This document shows, in pieces, positions 45,763 to 57,137 of a stretch of 64,000 nt of DNA. The position numbers and the translations under genes are program-made. The DNA is from Anadara kagoshimensis (lineage: Eukaryota > Mollusca > Bivalvia > Arcoida > Arcidae), in the NCBI GenBank assembly GCA_021292105.1, contig CM037860.1, forward strand, positions 17,068,698 to 17,132,697, read 5' to 3'. Within the stretch, counting starts at the first letter, position 1. Every line of letters starts with the position of its first letter. The notes beneath the pieces were generated by a model, which saw only the letters and a list, made by a program, of their open reading frames with translations, ran no database searches and had not been told where the DNA came from.

Positions 45763-46360
45763 TAAAAGTTCAGTTGAGTTATGGTGTTTTACGCCCAAAT
45801 CAAAATGATTTTAATTATATCGAGACACTAAGTTCAGGGGATGGTGGAGGAAACTGGAGTGCCAAGAGAATACCAGACCTTTGGCAAGTGAACTGACAAA
45901 CTCTCTCACATAAGGATCTATCAGAATGGAATTCCAACATAGAGTTGAGTTGAGTAATGGTGTTTAACGTCCCAGTCAAGAATATTTCATTTATATCTAG
46001 ATGTCGCCAGGTATAGGTGAAGGTGCAGAAATTTTGCCTGTGCGTTGCGCTGATGGCATCATACAGCAGGGTTCTTTAGCATGCCAAACCCACCGTGACA
46101 CGGGACCTCATTTATTTTAAGTTCCCTTCCGAAAGAACTGCGACTTTCATTTCGTAATCCCGAGTGCTTAGTGAAAGAACAGGCACTACCCACTTTTAAG
46201 TCTTGGGTCAGACCCAGCTGGGGATGGAACCCATGACCTCCCACTTAGGGAGCGAGCACTCTACCAACTGAGCTACCGCAGTGGTCGAATTCCAACATAG
46301 GAGGTGAGAAGCACTGTGATTTGTAAGTACATGCTTTAGATCACTCGACCATTTCACACT
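45763..46360 (-). mobile_element. SINE group C, split by a group A insertion
   Basis: Parts 45763-45928 and 46301-46360 form one inverted C copy: TTCAGTTGAGTTATGGTGTT, GGATGGTGGAGGAAACTGGA, CACATAAGGATCTATCAGAA on the left and GAGGTGAGAAGCACTGTGAT, CTTTAGATCACTCGACCATT (head) on the right. A group A SINE sits between 14-bp repeats. The C copy is therefore older than the A insertion. Confidence 0.88.
45943..46286 (-). mobile_element. SINE group A with 14-bp target duplication
   Basis: It is flanked by GAATTCCAACATAG at 45929-45942 and 46287-46300. The inverted A box CCAACTGAGCTA is intact (46264-46275); the B box is GGATGGAACC inverted (46222-46231), with a changed base. The body matches the A copy at 39598 closely. 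The minus-strand tail is (CTCAA)n. The reverse frame at 46059-46244 is a shadow. Confidence 0.95.
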
Positions 46361-46411
46361 TTTGACTTGCTCTGCCGTTATTCAAATTGTTGCTGTGGTT
46401 ATTGTCCTCAG

Positions 46412-46589
46412 ATGTGTTGACCTCTGTACTGACAGACAAAATATAAGTGATGAGATTGGTGTACATATTTGGCTAGGTAATGTAACCATGATAATCACTT
46501 TACTTATTTTACTTATGTCCATCCTTTTTTTCACTGTCAAAATTTATGTACCTACATACAGGAAACAGGAAGTTCCACCTCAGAAATAA
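46412..46589 (+). CDS. Possible terminal coding exon with a membrane segment
   Basis: Not recognised as a known gene. After a possible acceptor (ATTGTCCTCAG, ending 46411) the frame is open for 58 residues and ends in TAA (46587). The peptide starts CVDLCTDRQNISDEIG, has sequons NIS (residue 10) and NVT (residue 23), one strongly hydrophobic stretch (about 24-42), then a short basic tail ending in PTYRKQEVPPQK. This layout fits the last exon of a type-I membrane protein. There is no ATG start, so it can only be an internal or terminal exon. The pyrimidine tract is mediocre and no poly(A) signal AATAAA is close. A chance frame is the main alternative. Confidence 0.2.
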
Positions 46590-46890
46590 TTTAAACTCTT
46601 CATAAAAAAGGTAATTTTGGACAGGTCATATTTTATAATTATTGGTGGAGCCAGGTGGCTTTACGAATTAGAAAAAAATGAGAATTTGGTAATATTTACA
46701 AAATGTATTTCAGCAAGTGGCAACTTTCCCATTGCTACTCCCAACATTTGACTTTTAAAATCAACACCCTCTGTAAAACTTTAACCTTTACCAACTGATG
46801 TTGTTTACATTGTTTATTTTTCAACATTTATTCCAGTTGCTATTTTCTCACAGATGTTATTTTATTTGTATACTGTAATAAGTGTGTTTA
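46590..46890. other. Unique DNA
   Basis: Nothing recognisable. Confidence 0.5.
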
Positions 46891-47037
46891 GGGTAAGGTA
46901 ATGTATAGGTTTGAATCCTATTGGGACAGAAGTTTGTCAGTTTGCTTGCCCGTCAGTGGTTTTCTTGGGGCACTCAAGTTTCCTCTGCCTTCTATGAACT
47001 GACTACACTTCACTCCAGTTGACACTGATATAAAGAA
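46891..47037 (+). mobile_element. SINE group C, cut by a MITE
   Basis: GGTTTGAATCCTATTGGGAC, AGTTTGTCAGTTTGCTTGCC, CACTCAAGTTTCCTCTGCCT, CACTGATATAAAG follow the C order, then the sequence passes into the foldback element at 47038 before the tail. Confidence 0.75.
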
Positions 47038-47290
47038 CCAGGCCTTGGTTTCACAATCATTTTTCCTGAACTTAAATCTGACAAACTGGAAATCTGAATA
47101 ACTTTGTTAGTTTTCAAGATATTTAGGAATTTAAGAAGTCATTTTTAAGATCACTTCTAGATTAAAACATCTGCATTTAGTTTCGACAAAAATATTCATC
47201 AATATTTCCAAAAAAGAGATAATCAAAATTTCCTAAATTTAAGATAACAAAAATCTTAGCTAAGGAATGATTGTGAAACTGGGACCAGGG
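47038..47290. mobile_element. Foldback MITE (TTTCACAATCATT ends), copy 1
   Basis: The ends are inverted: left CCAGGCCTTGGTTTCACAAT, CATT; right AATGATTGTGAAACTGGGAC, CAGG. The inner parts (left CTTAAATCTGACAAA, right TTCCTAAATTTAAGA) are also roughly complementary. Length about 253 bp, no coding. Similar ends are found at 53619-53852 and 63145. A non-autonomous DNA transposon is likely; superfamily not determined. Confidence 0.8.
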
Positions 47291-48117
47291 CTTGATATCT
47301 TGGAAGTTATCTTAATGGTTAAAAATGCACCATTAGTGTGCACTAATATAGAGCAGATCAGACTTACATACCAGGTGAACTTGTGCAAATCTTGAGACAA
47401 ATTTAAAAAATGGTCTTGTCACTCTAAAAATTGCTTATGTGAAGTGAAAAAGTATTTGACCAACCAGGACCTTTTGCCGTTATTTTTTGTAGGTCCCACT
47501 TCAGTTTTGAAAGTGCAGTATCAATATTGAAAGATTGATGTACAATTATGTTATCATATAGAAATATTATCCTGGTAAAAACCGACAGGTCCATTGGACT
47601 ACCAAATATCAAGGTCCCAACGTAAAATTAATAGGCCCCAAACCTCAGACACACCTGGGAAGTTTTGAACTCCTGATGTAATATCTCAAGATTATGATGG
47701 TACATATATATACAAATGTATACTTTGTTTACAACTGCAGGTGAGACCACAACCACATGTTACTACACTCTATCATCTGTTACCTTTATTACTATAACCA
47801 GTAACTTTTCAGGTGACAGATTGCTGTTTGTAAAGTTTTTCATGAAGGAAGTGCGTAATGGTATCCCCTTTCTTCAGGTAATTTAAGATGCATCTGTTTG
47901 AAGTTGTGAAATTTAGGATGTTTAAGTATAAAAAAATTAAATTCGAAAGTTGTATACAAAGTATTTAATTTTATTTGATATTTTATGTACTGGTAGTAGT
48001 AATACTCTTTATATCATTCTTATTTTCCTCTGTAAATGCTCTGTAAATTGAACACAGTCTTTTTTTTAAAGTTTGTGTATGTGTGTGTTTGTATGTGTTA
48101 AAACCACAATCTGCTAA
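47291..48117. other. Unique DNA
   Basis: Two short reverse frames (47424-47612, 47983-48165) are unsupported. Confidence 0.5.
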
Positions 48118-48182
48118 TTCAAGTGATATAAGTAAATTATTCTTGACTGGGAAGTAAAACCCCATTTAATCAATTAATCAAA
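48118..48182 (+). mobile_element. SINE group B 3' end
   Basis: AAGTGATATAAGTAAATTAT, TCTTGACTGGGAAGTAAAAC and CAATTAATCAA are the shared tail and (AATC)n end without a body. Confidence 0.6.
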
Positions 48183-48189
48183 CAGATAA

Positions 48190-48318
48190 CAGTACAACTT
48201 TGTTGGTTTACTTGCCAATTTGTGTGCTTTTCTGTTACAACTCTGGTTTCCCCCACCATTTCAGAACTGACTGCCTTTATGGAAGTGAAATAATTTTGAC
48301 TGAGCAAAAATTCCAATT
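48190..48318 (+). mobile_element. SINE group C, plus arm of an inverted pair
   Basis: TTGGTTTACTTGCCAATTTG, AACTCTGGTTTCCCCCACCA, TTTCAGAACTGACTGCCTTT, GAAGTGAAATAATTTTGACT. Confidence 0.7.
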
Positions 48319-48439
48319 CCAACCAACCTGACATTAAGCCTATTTTAGACTCTACACGTTGGTACTTATTCAGAGGCCTGCATATATGATTGTACCTTTT
48401 TTGGTTTGTGGAAGGTTGGTGGAATGAAGTGAAATAATT

Positions 48440-48575
48440 TTGTTTAACGCTGCAGTCAAAATTCTTTTATATTGAGAGGGTCAGTTCAGGGATGGTGGAG
48501 GAAACATCAGTCCCACTAGAAAACCAGTGAACCACTGACCATTGGGAAGTTGACTGGCAAACTGGTGGATGTGCA
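48440..48575 (-). mobile_element. SINE group C, minus arm of an inverted pair
   Basis: TTTTGTTTAACGCTGCAGTC, TTCTTTTATATTGAGAGGGT, CAGTTCAGGGATGGTGGAGG, AAACCAGTGAACCACTGACC read as reverse C. It lies about 120 bp from the plus copy, so the two could fold together. Confidence 0.75.
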
Positions 48576-49924
48576 GTGAAGTGTGAAATTAAGTTAATCT
48601 ACAAACACTACACCCTCATGTCTCTACCAAAATATGTGTAATGCATGTCTAATTTGTGTTACACATATGTTCAATTTTGGTGCACATATGCCTAATTTGT
48701 GTTACACATTTCCAGTTTAAACTTTATCTCTGTTGTATGATACCCTGTTTTATGATACACTTTGTAATCTTTTGCATTACATTTGCGTTTTAATTCATTG
48801 TGACATCATCATTTATTTCCTTAGTAAATTTATTAAAGTTAATTATCTTTTACTTCCACCTTGAAAGTGAACTCTCAGGAAATTGCAAAATTAAAATAAT
48901 TATACAAGTTCTTCTGTTAAATAATCAAAGTTGTTTGAATAATAGTTTTTGCATTTATTTACATTTCTGCTGTATCATGGTTTCTGCATTTCATCTGAGC
49001 GTGAAGCACGTTAAATGCAGCATCTCTCTCGTTAAATACACACAATTTTCCCGTTTTCTGTATGACTCAAACAATTATTCATTTGTAAAGAATAACCTGT
49101 CAATATATATTTCAGTAGCATGCAATCGGGAAATAAGTTCTACAGTTGCCTAATACTTAAAGTGACATTGACTGACTATTGATTATGTCAACAGCCCGCT
49201 TATTGACAAAATCGACACAGAATGTAATCAACAGGATTACTGTCTCCCGTCATAGAACGCCAGTATTAAATTTGTGCACATCTGCACTGGGAATGATTTT
49301 CCAGATTGTATTACATTTAAAACATGAGTTTTGTCTTTTGTCATCGGTCTGGAATGTGTTTTATGAATTTTATCCCTGCATTATTAACGACTTATGATCA
49401 TAATTTTGATTGAAATAAATATCTTTTTAGAGATTTTTTATGGGATATACAACTTAAGCTTAGATTAAATAAAAATTGATAAGTATCATTTATCTTCTGT
49501 GTTTTTTCAGCTATTTAAAATTTTATGTCCAGAAATCAATGTGATTTACTTTTATACATGTTTCTATATCATTTTGATAATTATATTTTAACTATATGTT
49601 TCTGAGATATATATTTTTCATTTAATTATGAGTATTAGAGCCATTTATTTTAAACTTAATCATTTTACATTATTATAATAAAAAGTAATCAATTCTTTTT
49701 TGTATTTTTTCTTTGACTGGGTAATTTAACACCATTTCATCCATCTGTCCATACATCAAACTACAGAAGAGGCTGTCTAAACTGAATTTCCTGTGTACCA
49801 AAGATTATTTATTCTCAACCACTGTAAAATGCAAAGCTTTGGGTGGGATAGGGTGGGGTTGGTGGGGTGTGACAGGATGGCGTATTGTAATAGATATACA
49901 TTGTAATACGAAAATAGTAAAATA
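48576..49924. other. Mostly unique DNA
   Basis: A 43-bp duplication (CTAATTTGTGTTACACAT at 48649 and 48692) is present. A 117-codon frame at 48800-49153 has no domain or ATG-linked context that I trust. The frame from ATG 49185 is discussed in the findings. Confidence 0.45.
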
Positions 49925-50212
49925 ATAGTTGGAACTCCGGCCAGGGGTCTGACCAAGACTTTTAAATTATTTTTAGGTAGTGACTGTTCTTCTGCCCCCC
50001 CCCCTAAAAAACCCCACTGCATTTAGATATTGAAAGTGATGGGGACCTTAGGAAAAAAAACTTTTAACGGATGCCCCATGGCACATCAAAAAACCTTCCT
50101 GCACATTGCCCTGAACACACTACAAAGGTTAAAATTTCTGCCACTTCACCTATAGCTGGTAACATTTCGATATAAGTGAGATATTCTTGACCCCATTTAA
50201 TCAATCAATCAA
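49925..50212 (+). mobile_element. SINE group B, head missing
   Basis: GGGGTCTGACCAAGACTTTT, CTGCATTTAGATATTGAAAG, CACATTGCCCTGAACACACT, CACTTCACCTATAGCTGGTA, TTTCGATATAAGTGAGATAT, then (AATC)n. The part from A box to B box is lost apart from a trace (GTTGGAACTCCG). A C11 run lies at about 49997. Confidence 0.85.
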
Positions 50213-53200
50213 TCCATAAGCTGATGTTTATATGGTCAGTTTTGTTGAATTATGCTTCAAAAGATGTGGTCAGAATTATAGTAATCAGGATTTATAATAG
50301 ATCTGTAAATGACTTTAAAGGTTTACTCTAAACTGGATATGAGCTAGTGTAATGCTTGGTTGTGAACCCAATTAATTTTGAGTTAGATCAAATTCTCAGA
50401 CATCCAAGATTCATGTCAGTGTCAGTGTTAAAGGAAATCACACTTTTTGGTGTGAAATTAAAGGATTGGCTAAATATTTTCACTTTAAAATGTCAAAAAT
50501 TTTAATTTCTACCCAAGACTTTGCTGATATCAGCATTATCAGGTATATAATTATGGATGTTGGTCAATCCCCTGTGGTCAGGGGTTTTATCACAAGTTAG
50601 TCATGGCCACTGTGACCTGACCTTACACAGAGTGACCCCACTGGTCAATATCGGGGATTACCTAACCAGTAGGGGCTTATAATGTCCTTATAAATTAATT
50701 TAGCCAAGTTTAAAGAAATTCTTCTTGAGATGATGGTCAATACAAGCTGTCTGCACAATCCAATGACCAGGTCATTTATTGATAAAACTAACTAAATTTG
50801 CACTTAAACATTTTGTCCAAATGGGACATTTGCAGTTTTATAGAATGTTGAAGTACCTCCCAATTTAGATTGATGTCAATTGAACTGGTCATTAAAGATT
50901 TATTGGAGGGGGTTTTGATGGAAAAAATCAAATTAGTAGATACATGAATACACTACAGATATTGTTGGTATGTAATGCATTACAGTTGGACTGGACATAC
51001 TGACCAGTTTATTATGGTCATTAAATTAGTTCTGGTTCACCCTTATTAACAGACACTTATTATCTCCGTCAGCTTTCATTCTGGTCTGTTGTGGAGTTAT
51101 TTGTAGAGTTGTCATTTCCGTGGGATAGGTTTGTGACTTTTAGATTGGTTGTACATTGGGCTAAAATTCACATGAAAACCCTTGTGTGTACCCAGATACT
51201 AAGCCAAGTACATTGGCCGACAATTCACAAATTTACATCTCAAACCACTGCGTTCAGGTACTGAGCCAACTGATAAAATTACATGAAAAAAATCCTATTT
51301 CTCACATGCAAGCTATGCAAGGTTGGTGGTTTTCTCTGGACACTGTTTTGGCTTTTCTTTGTTTTTTTCTATCATATTGCATAAAATGATCTTTTGACAG
51401 TTTATTGGTGAGCTTTGGTCATACATGCCATATTTTTATGGGAGCAAACTGTGAGATTGGTGGCAATTTTAAGGGAGTTTTGAAAAAAATAAGGGAGGTT
51501 TTACGTAAACCTGTAATGCAGACAATTTTCGCGTATTCTTAGGTTTTTTGAGAACTATAAATGCTTTTGTATTTTGCCACAGCTTGATGTCTTTTTCAGA
51601 CTTTGATCTTTTGTCTGAATTTTCATGAAAAATAATTTAGTGTTCATTACATTATATACAATATTTTGTGCATTTTGTCAAAACATTAAATAAAACACCA
51701 GAGTAGATTTTTATTACAAATAATTTTCTTTCTTTTTTCATTTTATCAATGAAAAAATTTATTCATTAGATACCCACAGTACATATTCTAAACTTTTTAT
51801 TATTAAGCTACAAGTAAGACTAAATAGAAAATCCATGGGACACAATAAGATCTTATATTGTTAAGTACATTTTTTTATTCAACTGTTCAATGAAAGAATG
51901 TGTTTTATTTTTTATCTGGAAAAATAAATAAGTTACACAACAAAAACCTGCTTTCAGATGTTTCCTTTCCATAATCATTTTATTAATGAAAAGTTTTATT
52001 CATCCAAACAATCACCAAACAGAAAGTACTGTCAAACATGTGCTTCCAGTTTAATTTGTTTACTTTCTGTAGCAACATGATTATTCCCCTTGATATACTT
52101 TGTACATGTTGGGTTAACGACTATTTTATCGGGTTAAGAGTAAAAACATGGATGGTACAGCATGACTTTTGGTGGTCACTTCATACAGCTTTTTCCATGA
52201 AATTTGGGTATATTTAGAAGAAAAATAAAGAGATCATGATTTTAATTGCGTTATACAGCCTTCATTTAAATAAAGAATACATAAAAAGGTAAATTTTTTC
52301 CATCTGTCTTATGCTATTCACATCGTTTTCCATCCAAAAAATTCCCTGTTCAGAAAAGATAGTTTCTCTTCCTCTGGTGCCTGATATGTGATTGGAATTT
52401 TTACAAAGAAAAAACAATATTTGTGTAATTGTTTATTTATCTATCACAAATGATAAATCTATACACGTGTATCTTAAATTAAATGACCAAGTACACCATG
52501 AAGGTGACAACGCGTGTCCACTTGCCGATTAGGGGATTATCTACGGTACATTGCACACGACTTTGGACACTTCAAACCATGTTTATTCAGTAATCATCCC
52601 TACTGATTGGCGTAGCTTCTTTGAAAAAAAATTAAAGGGAGGCATAGCAATTTTCCGTGAGAAATCGATCTAACGCCGGGAGTTTCAAAAATAAACAAAA
52701 ATCCGCGAGGTTTTGTCTCACGGCGTGAGATATGGCATGTATGGCTTTGGTATAATTATTCTGTTTAGAGTTTTGCTGCTTAAGGACCTTCAAATATTAG
52801 TTAAAATTCAAAGTAACATGTCCTCAAGAAAACTTATTTTAGGACACAGTAAAAAAAAAGCATTTTCTGCTGGCTTCCTAATTATTATACCTTAAAAGAT
52901 TTTTAAAATGAGCTGTTTTTAACTTTAGACATAAATTACTGGTATATGATACACAAGGGCATTTTGAATTTTTTGTTTTATTTTTCTTTCATATTGTTTA
53001 TTGTGGTTTTAGAACTAAAAATAAATGATGGTGAAATCTGATTAAGAAATTGATTTATTTTTTCTGTAGGCAATTTATGAAGTGTGTACATTGACCACAA
53101 AACACCTCTATGCAAATTTTATGGGGTCAGAGTTCACATTTCTTGCAGATGTTGGTAAAAACTGTCATTCATTGAATATTTATATGAATAATTAAATAGA

Positions 53201-53558
53201 TAAAATATATAACTTAACTAAGCACCTTCTGGGTCTTCCATAAATTGGGACATCTGCCCTAATTTTCATTCTTAATGTCAACAAATTTTCCTAATCATGA
53301 TTTTTCTGATTTTAATACAGATTGATAAACTCATTCCTTTTGTTTGTCTGTTTTAATGCAATTTTCAGAAGAAAAAAAAGATTTATTGGTCTCTAACATC
53401 AAATTCTGAAATATTTTAATTATATTTAATGAATATAGTTTGATGTCACTAAATTAATGATGCTGAAATTAATACCTATAATGTTTTCGTGATAGTCATG
53501 TGCAATAATGGTTCATAACACACTGCCCCACGTCTATGACACGTCTAGGGGTTCAATG
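50213..53558. other. About 3.3 kb without a recognised gene
   Basis: Inspected for exons on both strands; none is supported. A possible SINE C trace (GGTTGGTGGTTTTCTCTGGA) is at about 51320. CCGTGAGA (about 52654) and TCTCACGG (about 52714) form an 8-bp inverted pair. Confidence 0.5.
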
Positions 53559-53559
53559 G

Positions 53560-53885
53560 TTTCATATAGCAGAGTGGCTAGAGTGCAGGTTTATGTATCT
53601 CTGGTTTTTTTCTAGGTACCCTGGCGGCTGTTTTAAAATCATTCCTTAACTTAAATTTAGCAAATTTTGGCAAGCTCATTTAAGATCTACATATAAATAT
53701 TTTTGTCTAAAGTAATGCAGATGTCATAAGCTTGATCATATCTTTAATACCACACCTTCAATTCCCCAATATTTTAACAATTAACAAAATTATAAAGGTT
53801 TTAAATTTGACAGATTTAAGTGTTAAGAAATGATTGTGAAACTAGGACCAGGTTTTACCCCAGAACTGACTGCTTTGAGTAGCCT
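53560..53885 (+). mobile_element. SINE group C remnant split by a MITE
   Basis: The left part (53560-53618) ends CTCTGGTTTTTTTCTAGGTA and the right part (53853-53885) starts TTTTACCCCAGAACTGACTG. Together these match the adjoining C blocks TCTCCAGGCACTCCAG and CATCTCAGAACTGACTG. The foldback element sits between. Confidence 0.55.
53619..53852. mobile_element. Foldback MITE (TTTCACAATCATT ends), copy 2
   Basis: Left end CCCTGGCGGCTGTTTTAAAA, TCATTCCTTAACTTAAATTT; right end AAGAAATGATTGTGAAACTA, GGACCAGG. Ends match copy 1; the middle does not visibly match. About 234 bp. Confidence 0.72.
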
Positions 53886-55523
53886 TTAATCAGAAACAGT
53901 AATACCATATCAACTGAGAAGTACCCCTAGACGAGAAACCATAACATCCCCTCAACTAGAAGTACCCCTACACAGGAGAAAAAGTAAAATTTACACAACC
54001 CCTTGTTCAGATTATGTGTTCACATGCATTTTAAAATTTTTGCAAAATGTTGCAGTCCCCTTATCAAATTTCAGCAGATCATTAGTTTAAAAAAAAAAAA
54101 AATGCATCTACCTGGATAAAAAATACATCAATATATAATTTCTGCTCTGGATGGAGATTAAAAAAGAACTATTATCTTAAAAGAGATGCAAATTACAGAC
54201 ACACGATCATTACCATTCCTAGTCGACAGACCTGTGGTTTAGATGAACGACAGGTGAAAATTGTCAAATTAAAAAGTTTTTCTTTACCTTGCCAATCATA
54301 AATGTTATGATATCTCTTACCTATGAAACAGGTAATATCAATTGTTTAAAGGGCAGATGGGACAGGTGCTCCTAGCAGGGGATATCATAGAAAAAAAGCG
54401 TGTTAATCCACAATTTCCGCTTGCACCAGTGCCTGAACAGTTGCCATACACACTTCATATTTATATAAAATTCCTCTCATGTAATTGTTAAAAGAGAACT
54501 TAAAACGCAGAGAAAACAGGTTTTAAATTATCTTTAGAATTAATTACCTATGATATTGATAAATTTGAGAAATAAGCCAAATATTTTACCTCCTGTTTGT
54601 TTTTGCTTATTTAGATCCCTAATTTACCGGTACACATAAAATAAAGGTATGACATTAAAAAATTATTTACATGTACCTGGTTTCTGTCGGTATTGCTATT
54701 AGCAAGTCATTATAACCTGTTTTTGTTTGTTAAGCTTTGTAATTGAGCAACAGCAGGGCACTAAATGTAACAATTGTATATAGACTTATTTCAACATTTA
54801 AAGTCTTTTAATAATGTAAACCCCCTCATTTAACAAATTATAGGCTAATGTTTGAACTGTTTCACTTGTTTTGTACTAACCATTTGCTTTGTAAATAATC
54901 TGCTTTTATATGATTTTACTAGTTTTATTTTTTCATTTTTTTCACTTGCCCCCATATGTTAAGATTCTCAAATGATTTTATTTACTTTGTTTTTATTATG
55001 TTTTCTCAATGTTTATGTTTGTTCAGACACAGACAGATTTTGTTTGCTCTCTACTGTGTACTTAAAATGTTACAACAGTAGGTACTAGTAAACACACTTT
55101 ATGTAGTCTTAGGGTTGTTTCTTTTCTTTTTTTTTTTCTCTCTCTCTTTTTATTTGATATTTTTGAAAAAACCTACTAATTTTGTTTTGGAAAGTACAGC
55201 TTAAATTTTGTGTCTGAAGTTTAAAAAAAATATTTCAAAAAGCCTTTGATGTTTAGAATGCTTTAAATTTGAATTTGTTCCATTTTATTTCTAATTGATT
55301 GTGTATTTTAATATTTATGTAATTGAGAGGTATTTTAGGACTATACCATTTTAGGACTATACCATTTAGTGTTTCATAATCACAAAAAGCAGTAATTGTT
55401 GGTGTTCATGACTTATCTTGTGATGTAATTTACAAGTTAATAATTAACAGTTATATATAATAGTATTTAGTATATTTCTTGCAGGACCCCTCAAATACCA
55501 ACATCAATGAAGATCAATGCTTT
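53886..55523. other. Unique AT-rich DNA
   Basis: A duplicated block (CAACTGAGAAGTACCCCTAG at 53911, CAACTAGAAGTACCCCTA at 53953) and a 19-bp duplication (TTTTAGGACTATACCATT, about 55333-55370) are present. No gene. Confidence 0.5.
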
Positions 55524-55550
55524 GAGAGAGAGAGAGAGAGAGAGAGAGAG
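55524..55550 (+). repeat. (GA)n microsatellite
   Basis: An uninterrupted GA tract of about 13 units. Confidence 0.97.
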
Positions 55551-55729
55551 CAATTGAGTGAGAAAACCCATGTAGATTGTCAGACAATCTTATGATGTGG
55601 GTCTTGATCTTGAAGTTTGTGTGATTATTGAATTGAGTTGTGAAGTCTCAATTAATGAGGAAAGGGGGTTGGGTTCAGAACTGAATGACCCAAGCTTCAA
55701 TTTTGGCATTTTGTTGGCCCTGACAAATA

Positions 55730-55927
55730 CAACAGAACTTCGTATATCCAAACTTCTAACTTCCAATTTTCGAATACAAGTACCTTAGGTTTTTCAAACA
55801 TAGACAGACAAACTTTGTATATTCAATCTTCTTACTTCAAGTTTTCGAATACTTAGATTATTCAAAGAGCAGTAATTGAAGTCCCTCATTTCACTTAATT
55901 GAACCTCCTGATTTTTCGACCCTACTG
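55730..55927. mobile_element. MITE candidate with TTCGA-type ends
   Basis: It begins CAACAGAACTTCGTATATCC after a TA (55728) and ends TTTTTCGACCCTACTG before a TA (55928). Inside, an approximately 65-bp motif occurs twice (CTTCCAATTTTCGAATACAA and CTTCAAGTTTTCGAATACTT). CAGT-type ends flanked by TA fit the pogo/Tc1-mariner group. This is a recollection of similar mollusc repeats and needs a search. Confidence 0.5.
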
Positions 55928-55929
55928 TA

Positions 55930-57060
55930 CAATAAAGACCACTTCTCTTGTATTACACTGTACTTGATAATTTTCCTCTAAAGATGATATGATTGTTTTG
56001 TTACAAATATTCATTTTCATTTAGCATACATTGCGGCTGAGTTTGAATTTTCATAGTGCTTGAAATTGAATTTTTAGCCCTTTCTTTTAAGAGTGAAATT
56101 GCAGCTTTATTAATGAATGAAAAAATAGAAAAATTGAAATAAAAATTCAATAAATGCTGCCTTCTTGAAAAAAAAAAATGTTGAAAAAGTTTAAAGATGA
56201 CAAATATCAAACACTAATATAAAAATTCAATAACCATGGATACCCTAAATTATCCTATGGTAAAAAGATTCAGTATGGTTTTCACATTTGATATAAATTA
56301 TGAAAATTAATACAAAACAATTGTTCCCATATTTTTATCAGTTTGGATCAACTTCAAATAAAAAAGCTTAACATGAGCGCATTTTTCAGAAGAAATTACG
56401 GTAACCAAGAATTGTACGGTAAATGAGCATCTATCTGTTTGAGGTGTAAATGAATGCTAAAACAATTACTGCTGATGATAATGTTATCATTAATTAGACA
56501 TATCATTAACAAACACGGAGCAGTGAGCGGGGCTTGTAAATTGATCCGTGATCATCGGTAATGTTATTTGATATTCACAATCTTCTTGTGACAAGGAATC
56601 AATAATTTGGAGTTTTAATCTATCATTTTGTTAAAATATGCTACGTGGCAGCGTTTTAGAAAGTGCTTAAATCAGCAAGTAGGAAATAGAGAACAAGCTG
56701 TTGCTCCGGGTTTTGTGATGGACGGATACAAAGGGAAAGAACGAAAATGGATTTTCATTCATTCATTCTTCCCTGCAAGATGGAAATGCATCATTATCGT
56801 ACTTGGAAATTTATATGTTTGTGTGTGTATGTAACAAGGATATTGATGTGCGTGCATGTATTTTTTACAGAGCTTCGTATTTCCTAGAAAAGGCACATTT
56901 CATATCTCTGTTTTGATATGCGGGTTGATATGAATTGGTCTTACATTTGATTAAATCATCAGGATGATTTATGGAAGTTACGTTTTTTCCTCTTTGCAGA
57001 TCAGATGACATTGAAAATTCATCATAGAAACGAATGTTACCGTAGGCATTATCAGAAAAT
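55930..57060. other. Unique DNA, 3' part less AT-rich
   Basis: From about 56490 the sequence is less monotonous. A 68-codon frame at 56628-56834 is not recognisable. This stretch could be promoter or 5' UTR for the exon candidate at 57138. Confidence 0.4.
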
Positions 57061-57137
57061 GGATTAGATTTAGTTTATGAAAAAAGCGGCCTTTATTGAT
57101 GAATTAATGTAGAATCGTAGAAATCTGATCCACGGTG

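Noticed and set aside
15334-46275. tRNA genes at the SINE heads
   Set aside because: A and B boxes are present but no complete cloverleaf or acceptor stem is visible, and each head continues into a SINE body.
48800-49153. 117-codon frame as a gene
   Set aside because: Longest frame outside repeats, but low-complexity, AT-driven composition, no domain, no splice support.
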